64,000 nt of DNA. It comes from Blastocatellia bacterium (GTDB taxonomy: Bacteria > Acidobacteriota > Blastocatellia > HR10 > J050). Of this stretch, positions 44,801 through 52,961 are shown in pieces. The translations under genes were made by a program, and so were the position numbers. The notes beneath the pieces are model-generated. The model saw nothing but the letters and a program-made list of their open reading frames with translations. It was not told where the DNA came from and did not search any database. Within the stretch, counting starts at the first letter, position 1. Every line of letters starts with the position of its first letter. Where the stretch lies: contig JALSQX010000053.1 of NCBI GenBank assembly GCA_026985075.1, positions 156,773 through 220,772 on the forward strand. The letters run 5' to 3'.

Positions 44801-45750
44801 AGTTCATCGATGGCCTGCTCTCGGATCTCTTCCTCTCCATGAACCTCACTCGTGCATTCGGGCTGGGCCTCCCCTCGTTCAATAATCTTCAGGTATTGGA
44901 ACTGTTCCAGCGTACCTCGGGCGGGCGCTCGAACTATCACGGCTTGCTCGTCACGCTGCGCAAGCGGATGTCGCGCGGATTGACCTTCGATTTGAACTAT
45001 ACGTTCTCCAAGTCGCTCGATCAGGTGGGCGCAGTGCAGAACTCGGCCAGCTACTTCTCCTCCAGCTTCTTCCCCGATCTGGAATATGGTCCGTCTTTCT
45101 TCGACCGCACGCACGTGTTCAACGCCCATTGGCTCTACGAACTGCCCGCCGGTCGAGGACACCTCATCAGCACGGGCAACTGGTTCGATAAGTTCCTCGG
45201 CGGATGGTACGTTTCCGGCATCTTCCGCGCCTTCAGTGGCGTTCCGCTCATCGTCAGCCAGGGCGATCAGGTGTTCGGTGGCGGCATCATCTTCGCCTTC
45301 AACTCGGGAGCGATCCCCCTGCGCGATCCCAGCGAATTCAGCAACAGCACGCACTCGCCCGTTTCCGGCTCCAACGGCGTCGGGACGAACGGGGATCCGG
45401 CCAATGGAGGATCGGGCATCAACATGTTCTCCAATCCGGAAGCCGTGTTCAACAGCTTCCGCAAGATCCTGCTCAGCAAAGATGGGCGCACCGGTCGGGC
45501 CAATCCATTGCGGGGATTCCCGCGCTGGAATCTGGACATGTCGCTGGGGAAGAAGACCACCGTGGCCGAGAACGTGAACATCGTCTTCTCGTTCGACTTC
45601 TTCAACATCTTCAATCACGTCGATTTCAACAATCCCAGTCTGTCCTTGCTCAATCCACGCGCCTTTGGAGTGGTCACCAGCCAATTCATCCAGCCGAATC
45701 GGACGGAGGGGAGCCGCTGGATTCAGTTCGGGTTCCGCGTAGAATTCTGA
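41839..45750 (+). CDS. TonB-dependent receptor 2 (Oar-like)
   Basis: Outer-membrane TonB-dependent receptor, 1303 aa, paralogue of receptor 1. A signal peptide ('LVAISVLLAVPGMALS|QTA') and a carboxypeptidase-regulatory-like domain ('TAVISGLVTDPQGAVIPGAEVEL') lead to a plug ('GARSDQSTFSLDGIDISDN', 'SAGAQVAFVSRRGSNEFHG') and a barrel ending 'WIQFGFRVEF', with the terminal Phe typical of outer-membrane barrels. AGGAGGG six bases before ATG 41839 decides the start among several in-frame ATGs. Two operators and a promoter lie in its long upstream region, and a strong terminator follows. The substrate is unknown; neighbouring peptidases and D-aminoacylases suggest peptides. Confidence 0.93.
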   Translation: MKHSASAVPYNRAICHLMFFLVAISVLLAVPGMALSQTAATAVISGLVTDPQGAVIPGAEVELLNLGTNQRQVRMTNADGQYTFPRVSPGEYKITVTMQGFRQAVLPSVKIEVAKSYSFDFTLEVGEMVETVEVTAGAVVELQKTDATVGNVISSEPLLRLPTLTRQANELLTLQPGVMPTTGFLTGGAVTGARSDQSTFSLDGIDISDNVVGGGAALNTVIPVPVDSVEEFRVGVTNPNATFGRSAGAQVAFVSRRGSNEFHGAAYWYHQNDNLNANSWTNNRNRIPKPELKDNRFGFRFGGPFWRNKTFFHVNYEGRRFPSSVNVTRIVPSETLRRGILRFRDNAGNIVSYDLATSTLCGENNDQPCDPRGLGLSPSVAAFMSLYPQGNDPTLGDGLNTIGFRSTASVPIETNYVKFHLTHNFTDKWQFTGSYAYFRNLRPTATQIDIRGGFAEAVRTVADRPQSVTASLVGQITPTLTSSFRFGWVRDRTDVVAFDPSAVANLLATPGTNTAAGHVAINLAGDGGFLQEPIDVDTQRARTQGILDHSYQFTEDVTWIKGNHTLQFGSTIRYLPTFHNRNDKVVGSLTSLVAALDAGRFVSIPASARPPTCSEPGQANCISQFDVTRWNRLYALTLGLVDNVNILAVRDGDLNPLPLGTQLIADTTLWAYEFYAQDTWRVTPSLTLTYGLSYQWQTPPKEKLGRQTFVINNETGEILTSTSYLEAKREAALRGDVFNPELAYMPINSSGRNDIFDIDWNNVGPRVAVAWNPSFTDGLGGWLFGDRKTVLRGGFGVVYDRLNTVQSVIIPMLGVGFAQTLSVNGPNCDATNAPGPGCDPSGPDPMSAFRVGVDGTLPLPSFPEVSAPVVPGLVFSELLSFQVDPDFKVGTNYSIDFTIQRELPGNMLFEIGWAARFGRDLPQSKNLNSAPFFHVDPASGQSFAEAFDAIATELRAGADPANVTPQPWFENQLPGLGTAWAASNFTSEFIDGLLSDLFLSMNLTRAFGLGLPSFNNLQVLELFQRTSGGRSNYHGLLVTLRKRMSRGLTFDLNYTFSKSLDQVGAVQNSASYFSSSFFPDLEYGPSFFDRTHVFNAHWLYELPAGRGHLISTGNWFDKFLGGWYVSGIFRAFSGVPLIVSQGDQVFGGGIIFAFNSGAIPLRDPSEFSNSTHSPVSGSNGVGTNGDPANGGSGINMFSNPEAVFNSFRKILLSKDGRTGRANPLRGFPRWNLDMSLGKKTTVAENVNIVFSFDFFNIFNHVDFNNPSLSLLNPRAFGVVTSQFIQPNRTEGSRWIQFGFRVEF

Positions 45751-46120
45751 GCTGAGCACACCCTCCGAAGATGGGCCGGGCATCCCCCGCCCGGCCCATC
45801 TTTTCGACATGCTCGCTCATCAATCCCCTCGCCGGACACGAGGGGAAACCGTTCGAGACGACAGCCATCCGGCTACCGACGTCGGTCGAAAGAACGCACC
45901 GGCTCCAACGAGGGTCTCGCCGAAGCTCATGATGAGCGTTCTCTCGGCGCACTCTGCGTCTCGGCGGGGAGCGCGTATCAGAGTTCCCAACGCGCGGTTG
46001 GCCTATTCAGACCAGAGCATCCCCTTTGACCTTCACGAGCTCTTCCAGTATGCTCACTGGCTGTCGATATAAACGTCAACCTGATCCGTCCTTGAGCCGG
46101 AACAGAAAGGAGGCGAACTG
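45751..46120. other. Gap between TonB receptor 2 and the MBL-fold gene
   Basis: 370 bases. Besides the terminator at its start I see no gene or operator copy. The promoter of the MBL-fold gene must lie here but is not obvious. Confidence 0.5.
45767..45804 (+). terminator. Rho-independent terminator of TonB receptor 2
   Basis: AAGATGGGCCGGGC pairs perfectly with GCCCGGCCCATCTT over 14 bp, with a 7-base loop and a run of T at the end (TCTTTT). It starts 16 bases after the stop codon. Confidence 0.92.
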
Positions 46121-47065
46121 ATGAGAGAAAAGAAGCGAAGGAGATGGATCGGGCTCGACCGGCGAATGCTTCCCCTATTGATCCTGCTCGTTCCCCTCAT
46201 GGGCTCAGCCGAAGATTCTCTGTCACCACCACCTGAGACGCGCATCGTGCTCCTGGGAACGGGCACCCCGAACGCCGATCCCGATCGATCGGGACCCGCC
46301 GTGGCCATCATCGTAAATGAATCGCCATATCTCGTTGACTTCGGCCCGGGAGTGGTCCGACGGGCAGCGGCCGCCTATCGCCGGGGCATCACAGCGCTCA
46401 AGGTCACCAATCTCCGCATCGCCTTCCTCACCCATCTCCACTCGGATCATACCGCCGGATATCCAGATCTCATCTTCACGCCGTGGGTACTCGGAAGGAA
46501 CACGCCTCTGGACGTCTACGGTCCTCCAGGGATCAAGGCCATGACCGAGCACATCTTGAAGGCGTATCGGGAAGACATCAACGTGCGCCTTCATGGGCTG
46601 GAGCCGGCCAACCCCATAGGGTACAAGGTCCACGTCCACGAGGTGCGGCCGGGTATCATCTACAGGGATCATCAGGTCACCGTGCGCGCGTTCGCCGTCC
46701 ATCATGGTTCGTGGAAATATGCCTATGGATACCGGTTTGAAACGCCGGATCGAACGATCGTGATCTCCGGCGATTGTGCACCGAGCAGGAGCATCATCGA
46801 GAACTGTCGCGGATGCGACGTCCTCATCCACGAGGTCTATTCCAGCGAGAAATTTCAGACGCGCCCTCCGGAATGGCAGCGATATCACGCTCATTTTCAC
46901 ACCTCCACGCGCGAGCTGGCCGAGATCGCCACCGAGGCCCGACCCAAGCTGCTCATTCTCTATCATCAGCTCTTCTGGGGAGCGACCGAAGAGGAGTTGC
47001 TTCAGGAAATCAGGGCGATCTACAAGGGGAGAGTGGTATCCGGTCACGACCTCGATGTTTACTGA
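46121..47065 (+). CDS. Exported metallo-beta-lactamase-fold hydrolase
   Basis: MBL-fold metallohydrolase of the RNase Z/arylsulfatase-like group, 314 aa, with an N-terminal signal or anchor ('MLPLLILLVPLMGSAE'). The metal motif is H105-L-H107-S-D109-H110 ('THLHSDHTAGYPD'); later ligands are in 'VISGDCAPS', 'HEVYSSEKF' and 'ILYHQLFWG'. The opening 'IVLLGTGTPNADPDRSGPA' is typical of the subgroup. Substrate unknown; phosphodiesters or lactone/sulfate esters are possible. AAAGGAGGCG precedes the ATG. The last codons overlap the start of the TauE-like gene. Confidence 0.88.
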   Translation: MREKKRRRWIGLDRRMLPLLILLVPLMGSAEDSLSPPPETRIVLLGTGTPNADPDRSGPAVAIIVNESPYLVDFGPGVVRRAAAAYRRGITALKVTNLRIAFLTHLHSDHTAGYPDLIFTPWVLGRNTPLDVYGPPGIKAMTEHILKAYREDINVRLHGLEPANPIGYKVHVHEVRPGIIYRDHQVTVRAFAVHHGSWKYAYGYRFETPDRTIVISGDCAPSRSIIENCRGCDVLIHEVYSSEKFQTRPPEWQRYHAHFHTSTRELAEIATEARPKLLILYHQLFWGATEEELLQEIRAIYKGRVVSGHDLDVY

Positions 47066-47870
47066 GCCTGAAATCGGCATAGAGCGCATGATCCCGAAGA
47101 CGGAGAGTCGCTCAACACCGCTCGCATTGATCAGCGCAACCAGCTCGATCCATCCCGGCATCCTGGGCATGGTCATCGCCGTGTTGGCCGTCGCCACGGG
47201 CGCGGTCATCCAGGGTTCCGTGGGATTAGGTCTGGGACTGCTGGCCGCGCCCATCCTGGCCCTCATCGATCCGCGACTCATCCCCGGACCGTTGCTGTTT
47301 GCGGCGCTGGGGCTCACCATTCTCGTCTCGCGTCGCGAATGGCCAGCCATCGATTTCTCCGGCTTGAAATGGGCGCTCATCGGGCGAGTGGCCGGGACTC
47401 TCCTGGCCGGGGTCACGTTGATGATCGTCCCCAAACGAGACCTGGCCATGATATTCGGCGCCCTGATTCTCGCCGCCGTAGCCTTGACGGCCTCGGGAAT
47501 GAGCTGGCCACCGACGGCCAGAAACCTCATCCTGGCGGGATTCCTCTCCGGGCTCATGGGAACGCTCGTCTCCATTGGCGGCCCGCCCATGGCGCTCGTC
47601 TATCAACGGGCATCCGGTCCACGACTTCGCGGCACGTTGTCCAGTTTTTTCGTCATCGGCGCGACGCTCTCTCTGATCATGCTCGGACTGGTCGGCCGCT
47701 TCGGGATGGAGGAACTCATCTGGGGTTCGATGCTCCTTCCGGGCACGCTGCTCGGCTTCGCCATCTCCAATCGCACGGCGCCACTTCTGGATCGTGGCTA
47801 TACCCGCCCGGCGGTCCTGATCATTTCGGCGCTGGCTGGCGTCATGGTGATTCTTCGAGAAGTCCTCTGA
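47055..47870 (+). CDS. TauE/SafE-family membrane transporter
   Basis: Putative anion (sulfite/organosulfonate) exporter of the TauE/SafE family, 271 aa from this start. About eight hydrophobic segments form two similar halves: 'GMVIAVLAVATGAVIQGSVGLGLGLL' opens the first and 'LILAGFLSGLMGTLVSIGGPPMALV' opens the second, the family hallmark. Start options: ATG 47055 overlaps the MBL gene by 11 bp, which suggests coupled translation; ATG 47088 would give 260 aa. The track ORF from 46776 is antisense-like before that. Function next to an MBL-fold enzyme suggests export of a product anion, but this is speculation. Confidence 0.82.
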   Translation: MFTEPEIGIERMIPKTESRSTPLALISATSSIHPGILGMVIAVLAVATGAVIQGSVGLGLGLLAAPILALIDPRLIPGPLLFAALGLTILVSRREWPAIDFSGLKWALIGRVAGTLLAGVTLMIVPKRDLAMIFGALILAAVALTASGMSWPPTARNLILAGFLSGLMGTLVSIGGPPMALVYQRASGPRLRGTLSSFFVIGATLSLIMLGLVGRFGMEELIWGSMLLPGTLLGFAISNRTAPLLDRGYTRPAVLIISALAGVMVILREVL

Positions 47871-48143
47871 ACGCCGTCGCCCTCCGGATGGAACGTACAG
47901 AAGCCCGGCATTCCTCTCCAGAACGCCATCGTCGCGGCCCACTCCGCTTGACCCGTGAGGAATTGTCGAGATGGAAGATCCTGTCACCATTCCCCCTCCC
48001 CGAGCCTTCAGTATCTTCGGTGATTCTTCCTCGGAAAGGAACGGGTGATGCTGAGCTCACGCTCCGCCGCGATGGAGATCGAGGCGACGCCGCCATGGGA
48101 CTGCGCTGCGCTTCTCAGGCCACACCATGAGGCCATCGGGGCC

Positions 48144-49535
48144 CTATCCTCGCGCGCGCCCGAATCCGGTGATCACAGCGATGATCATCAAAGGGAAGAG
48201 CACCAGGCCATAAAAGAAGTACGTGGCAATGCCCGTCCAGGGCACGACGACGGCGAACGGATATCGCTCGGCCACCTCGCCCTGGATGGCCACGGCGGCG
48301 ACGATGCTCGCCGCATAGGGAAGAATGTAAGGGAACGAGCAGGAGACGGTGTCGAGCAAATTCGCGCTTCGATAAGGGCTCAAGCCATGTCGTTTCCGCA
48401 AGATGTTGGCCAGCGGTCCCACCGTGATCATGGCCACGGTGTTGACCGAGACGCAGATATTGGCGAAGGTGATCAGTCCGACGATCGCCGCTTCCGTTCC
48501 CCGCAACGTGTGGGCTACGGTGCGATCGAGCCAGTCCATCAGCTTCTCCAGGAATCCTCCCGCCTCCATGACCCCGATCACCGTGACCAGGAGCAGGGTG
48601 AGAACAGCAATCGGCAATAACGCCACGGCACCATCGACGGCGCTCCCCATCACCTGCCCATCACCGGTGGTCCGAAACACGCGCTCCAGCGGAAAGACGC
48701 CAGCCAATGGACCGATGATCAGCGCTGCACCAATCCCGGCGGTGAGCGCCGCCAGGAAATGACGACCACTCAAGGCGACGATGAAGACGATGACGGCGGG
48801 AATGAGCATGGGGAGTCCCGTGGGATCGGCCGTCTCGGCGAGCAATCGTTCGGCATCGGCATCGGCGATGCGAGATTGGCCGCCGCCGAACAAGAGGAAC
48901 AACAGCATCGATATCCCGGCGGCGATGAGGACATATTTCAATCGCGAGCGGACCACGCCGCCGATATCCGTCTCTTGCGTGGCCGCCGAGACGATGGTCG
49001 TATCCGAGATGGGCGCCAGATTATCTCCCAGCGCGGCGCCACTGAATATCGCGCCCATGAGGGCAGCCGGATGAGCTCCCAGCACGATCCCGGCGGGATA
49101 GATGACGGCGGTGAATCCGACGATGGTGCCCAAGCCCGTCCCCACCGACACGGCGAACACCGATGCCGAGATGAAGACGGCCAGCGTGAACAGCGCGCCG
49201 GTCAAATGCACCTTCCATCCCACCCAGACGATGGCCTCCACCAACCCCGAGTCGGCCAGGATGCCCGAGAAGGCGCCCGCCCACAGCCAACAGACGACGG
49301 CGACCGTGGCCGTCCGATTGGCCATCAACGAGAAGACCCGCTCACTGTAACTGGCCATGTCGCGGCTGAACATCAGTCCTACCGAGAGACCGACCATCGC
49401 CGCGATGATCATCCCCTCGACGGCGGGCGCCCCTCGAATCACCAACGCTGCTGTCATGATGATGAAGATCAATAGCGGGAGTCCACTCATCCACGCTCCC
49501 CCACGAAATGCGATCGGCTGCCGTTGATCGCTCAT
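48144..49535 (-). CDS. NhaC-family Na+/H+ antiporter-like protein
   Basis: Polytopic membrane protein of the NhaC/ion-transporter superfamily, 463 aa, with about eleven hydrophobic segments. The motif 'GAIFSGAALGDNLAPISDTT' is diagnostic for NhaC-type antiporters, and 'FANICVSVNTVAMITVGPLA' repeats it in the second half. Members exchange Na+ for H+, or in some cases malate/lactate; amino-acid uptake has been suggested for relatives. GGAGGACATCCG precedes the ATG. Convergent with the TauE-like gene and divergent from the fusion hydrolase gene, which carries operator B in the shared 356-bp gap. Confidence 0.88.
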   Translation of the reverse strand: MSDQRQPIAFRGGAWMSGLPLLIFIIMTAALVIRGAPAVEGMIIAAMVGLSVGLMFSRDMASYSERVFSLMANRTATVAVVCWLWAGAFSGILADSGLVEAIVWVGWKVHLTGALFTLAVFISASVFAVSVGTGLGTIVGFTAVIYPAGIVLGAHPAALMGAIFSGAALGDNLAPISDTTIVSAATQETDIGGVVRSRLKYVLIAAGISMLLFLLFGGGQSRIADADAERLLAETADPTGLPMLIPAVIVFIVALSGRHFLAALTAGIGAALIIGPLAGVFPLERVFRTTGDGQVMGSAVDGAVALLPIAVLTLLLVTVIGVMEAGGFLEKLMDWLDRTVAHTLRGTEAAIVGLITFANICVSVNTVAMITVGPLANILRKRHGLSPYRSANLLDTVSCSFPYILPYAASIVAAVAIQGEVAERYPFAVVVPWTGIATYFFYGLVLFPLMIIAVITGFGRARG

Positions 49536-49891
49536 CGGATGTCCTCCTCGTTCGATGGTCTCGCTCCTCCTCTCCCGGCCTCGCTTATCGTCCCTCCGAG
49601 GCGTGCTGCATGTTACGGAACCTCGCGGACCACGTCAATGGGCGAGGTGAGAGGATGCCCTCACGGCGACCGCCCACATCATCGCTCCGTCGCCGCCAAT
49701 CACTCCGCCTCTCCGCTCATGCATCTATAGCTGATTGCATTGACATTATGCAACATGTGTTGTAATGTGAAAAGCGCCGACGCTCCGGCGAGAAGAACGC
49801 GGTCAGTTTCGATGGCCTGCCGCATCCGCCGGTTCAGGCTCCTGGCCGGTCCGCGGTGAGCGTTGGTCCATCACGCTCAAGGAGGAAGAGT
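49536..49891. other. Divergent gap upstream of the fusion hydrolase
   Basis: 356 bases without a supported gene. Contains promoter/operator B (49740-49768) directed at the fusion hydrolase. Confidence 0.6.
49740..49768 (+). promoter_or_regulatory. Promoter with palindromic operator B
   Basis: Perfect -35 TTGACA (49740-49745), exactly 17 bp, TAATGT (49763-49768). The spacer is TTATGCAACATGTGTTG, nearly identical to that of promoter A, and holds TGCAAC-ATGT-GTTGT. It lies 123 bases before ATG 49892. Confidence 0.72.
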
Positions 49892-52882
49892 ATGTGCAAC
49901 CGTCAGCTCGCCCATCGATTCCGTTTCGCTTGTTTCTGGCTCGTCATCGCCGCCCTGCTCTCGGCCGCCTCCATAGGGGCTCAACGGGAGCAGCGCCAGG
50001 ACCTCACCGCCTCCATCGACGCCATTGCTCAACAAGCGCTCAAAGAAGGGCCCATCGCCGGTTTGTCCATCGCGGTGGCCAGAGGACCGCGCCTCATCCT
50101 GGCCAAGGGATACGGATACGCGGACCTGGAGAATGATGTTCCGGCCACGGCAGAGACCGTCTACCGCATCGGGTCCATCACCAAACAATTCACCGCTGTA
50201 TTGATCATGCAACTGGTGGAGGCGGGGAAACTCCGTTTAGACGATCCCCTGACGACGTTTCTTCCAGACTATCCCACTCATGGGTATCGGATCACGATCC
50301 ATCACCTGTTGAACCACACTTCGGGCATCAAGAGTTACACGGGGCTCGGACCGAAACTCTGGCAGACCACGTTTCGACTCGATCTCTCTCATCAGGAACT
50401 CATCGATCTGTTCAAGAACGAACCTCTGGATTTCCCTCCCGGCCAAGGGTACGCCTACAACAACTCCGCTTATTACTTGTTAGGCGTGATCATTGAAAAG
50501 GTCACCGGGATGAGCTACGCCGATGTGGTGGAAAAACGAATCTTTGGTCCCCTGGGCATGAGTGGCTCTCATTATTGTCGGCAACGTCCCCTGATTAAGC
50601 ATCGGGCGCGAGGATACCAGGTGATGAAAGGCCGCCTGGTCAATGCTCCTCCTATCAGCATGCGCATTCCCGGAGCGGCCGGCGGCTTGTGTTCTACGGT
50701 GTTAGATCTGGTGAAGTGGCAACGGGCGCTCATCGAACACCGCCTCATCAGCCGCGCCTCCTATGAACGCCTCATCACGCCGACGCAGCTCGCCGATGGA
50801 TTGAAAGTGTCCTATGGATTCGGGCTGGCCATGACGGCATTAGGAGGACACCGGCGAATCGGTCACGGGGGGTCGGTCAATGGCTTCACGGGCGTCACCT
50901 GGTACTACCCCGATGATGACCTGACGATCGTCGTGTTGACGAATACGGGAGGCTCCCGCATTCCACCCGCGCAGATTGAAGAACGCCTTGCCCGCGTCAT
51001 ACTGAACGTGCCGGAACCAGAGATAAAAGATATCGCCCTCAGTCCAGAGGAGCGTCGCCGATATGTGGGAACGTATGCTGTGGGGTCACAGCGAATCAGC
51101 ATCAGCGATGAAGGCGGGACGCTCATCCTCAAGCAAGGATCCGGACCCGGGATGAGGCTTCTCTATCAAGGGGATGACGTCTTCGTCTCGGCCTCTAATC
51201 CGCGACTCCAACTGGAGTTTCATGTGCGCGGAGAGCACGCCAGTGGATTCACTTTCAAGCCGGGAGGAGCTCCCATCTACGTGGCCCGACGCGTCACCAC
51301 ATCGAGATCGGCCGCCGAACCCTTCGATCTACTCATCCGGGGAGGGACGGTGGTCGATGGCACGGGCGCTCCTCGATTCAAGGCCGATGTGGGGATTCGT
51401 GGAGATCGGATTGTCTTTGTGGGAGCCGCTCGAGACCGAACCGCCCGCGATACGATTGAGGCCACCGGACTCATCGTGGCTCCCGGTTTCATCGACGTCC
51501 ATAATCATACGGCGCGGGCGATCGCCAATCCAGATAAACGCTGGAATGAGGGATTCATTCGCCAGGGTGTGACGACCATCGTTGGTGGCCCCGATGGGAG
51601 CTTGGAGCCAGCCGAAATGAAGCGCCTCATCGCCGCCTATGAGCGAAACGGAGTCGGGACCAACGTGGCGTTCTATGTCGGGCACAACGCCATCCGCCGA
51701 CGCGTGATGGGAATGGCTCGACGCGCTCCGACGCCCGCCGAACTGGCCCAGATGAAGGCACTCGTGCGCGAAGGGATGGAACTCGGAGCCGTCGGGTTGT
51801 CGACGGGGCTGATGTATCCTCCGGGCATGTTCAGTGATACCGATGAAGTGGTGGCATTGGCCCGCGAGGTTGCTCCCTATCATGGGATCTACGACTCACA
51901 CGTGCGCAATCCCGTGCACGCTCTGCTCGCCTCTGACCGGGAAGCGATCGAAATTGGCGAGCGGGCGGGCATCCCGGTCAAAATCGCTCACCTGAAAGCG
52001 GTGGGGCTTCACAATCAAGGAGCGATCAAGCAGGTCATTGCGCTCATCGAAGCGGCGCGCGCCCGAGGCGTGAATGTGGTCTCCGATCAATATCCCTACG
52101 ATGGGGCGGCGACGGCCACGCTCCGATCGATCATCGTCGTGCCCGACGACCTCAAACGTCGACCGCATTTCGACCTCAAAGCGGCGCTCCGCGATCCGCA
52201 TGAGCGACAACGCCTCAAGACGGCCAGCGAAGAGGGGATCGATGGCGGCTTCGCCTGGCTCAAGGCCACGGGATACGCGAGCATTCGCATCACCAGCAGC
52301 ACGGACTATCCCGAACTGGTCGGCAAGTATCTCTCTCAACTCGCCGAGGAGCGAGGCGTGGACGGTTTCCAGGTGATCAGCGATCTCATCCTGGGGGCCA
52401 CCGCTCCCATCGGCATCACATTGGGAGCGATAAAAGAGGCGGACGTGCGCGCACTCCTGGTGCAGCCCTGGAATATGATCGCCAGTGATGGCGGATACGT
52501 CGACAGCCACAGCCACGGGAACGGGCATCCTCGATCGACGGGGACATTCCCCCGCGTCCTCGGGCGCTACGTGCGCCAACTTGGGCTCCTGAAGCTCGAA
52601 GAGGCCATCCGCAAGATGACCTCACTGCCCGCGGAGTTCCTCGGCCTGCATGATCGAGGGCGCATCGCCGTGGGATGGGCTGCCGACATCACCATCTTCG
52701 ATCCCGAGACGATCATCGATCGATCGACGTGGGATCAACCCCATCTCCTCGCCGAAGGGGTGCGTCATGTGCTGGTCAACGGCATTCCCGTTCTCCGAGA
52801 CGGCCAACTCACGGGCCAAGCCCCAGGGCGGTTCCTTCCCAAACCGCGTTCTTCTCAGACCCCGCGGAGCGCGCGCCATTGA
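49892..52882 (+). CDS. Fused class C serine hydrolase and N-acyl-D-amino-acid deacylase
   Basis: Two-domain exported enzyme, 996 aa. A signal peptide ('FWLVIAALLSAASIGA|QR') is followed by a beta-lactamase class C-fold domain: S95-x-x-K98 in 'RIGSITKQFTAV', 'YAYNNSAYYLLG' and 'IGHGGSVNGF'. From about residue 478 a D-aminoacylase-type amidohydrolase follows: 'DLLIRGGTVVDGTGAPRF', metal His pair H537-N-H539 in 'GFIDVHNHT', 'VGLSTGLMYPPGMF' and 'MTSLPAEFLGLHDRG'. AAGGAGGAAGAG fixes ATG 49892. The fusion suggests sequential cleavage: a D-peptidase-like step followed by deacylation of N-acyl-D-amino acids. Promoter/operator B controls it. Confidence 0.9.
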   Translation: MCNRQLAHRFRFACFWLVIAALLSAASIGAQREQRQDLTASIDAIAQQALKEGPIAGLSIAVARGPRLILAKGYGYADLENDVPATAETVYRIGSITKQFTAVLIMQLVEAGKLRLDDPLTTFLPDYPTHGYRITIHHLLNHTSGIKSYTGLGPKLWQTTFRLDLSHQELIDLFKNEPLDFPPGQGYAYNNSAYYLLGVIIEKVTGMSYADVVEKRIFGPLGMSGSHYCRQRPLIKHRARGYQVMKGRLVNAPPISMRIPGAAGGLCSTVLDLVKWQRALIEHRLISRASYERLITPTQLADGLKVSYGFGLAMTALGGHRRIGHGGSVNGFTGVTWYYPDDDLTIVVLTNTGGSRIPPAQIEERLARVILNVPEPEIKDIALSPEERRRYVGTYAVGSQRISISDEGGTLILKQGSGPGMRLLYQGDDVFVSASNPRLQLEFHVRGEHASGFTFKPGGAPIYVARRVTTSRSAAEPFDLLIRGGTVVDGTGAPRFKADVGIRGDRIVFVGAARDRTARDTIEATGLIVAPGFIDVHNHTARAIANPDKRWNEGFIRQGVTTIVGGPDGSLEPAEMKRLIAAYERNGVGTNVAFYVGHNAIRRRVMGMARRAPTPAELAQMKALVREGMELGAVGLSTGLMYPPGMFSDTDEVVALAREVAPYHGIYDSHVRNPVHALLASDREAIEIGERAGIPVKIAHLKAVGLHNQGAIKQVIALIEAARARGVNVVSDQYPYDGAATATLRSIIVVPDDLKRRPHFDLKAALRDPHERQRLKTASEEGIDGGFAWLKATGYASIRITSSTDYPELVGKYLSQLAEERGVDGFQVISDLILGATAPIGITLGAIKEADVRALLVQPWNMIASDGGYVDSHSHGNGHPRSTGTFPRVLGRYVRQLGLLKLEEAIRKMTSLPAEFLGLHDRGRIAVGWAADITIFDPETIIDRSTWDQPHLLAEGVRHVLVNGIPVLRDGQLTGQAPGRFLPKPRSSQTPRSARH

Positions 52883-52961
52883 TACCGGCCATGGAGAGCT
52901 GGAGGACCTCTTCCCTTGACGATCTCCTTATCCTCAGCGATCGTTCTCTTGGGAGGTGATG

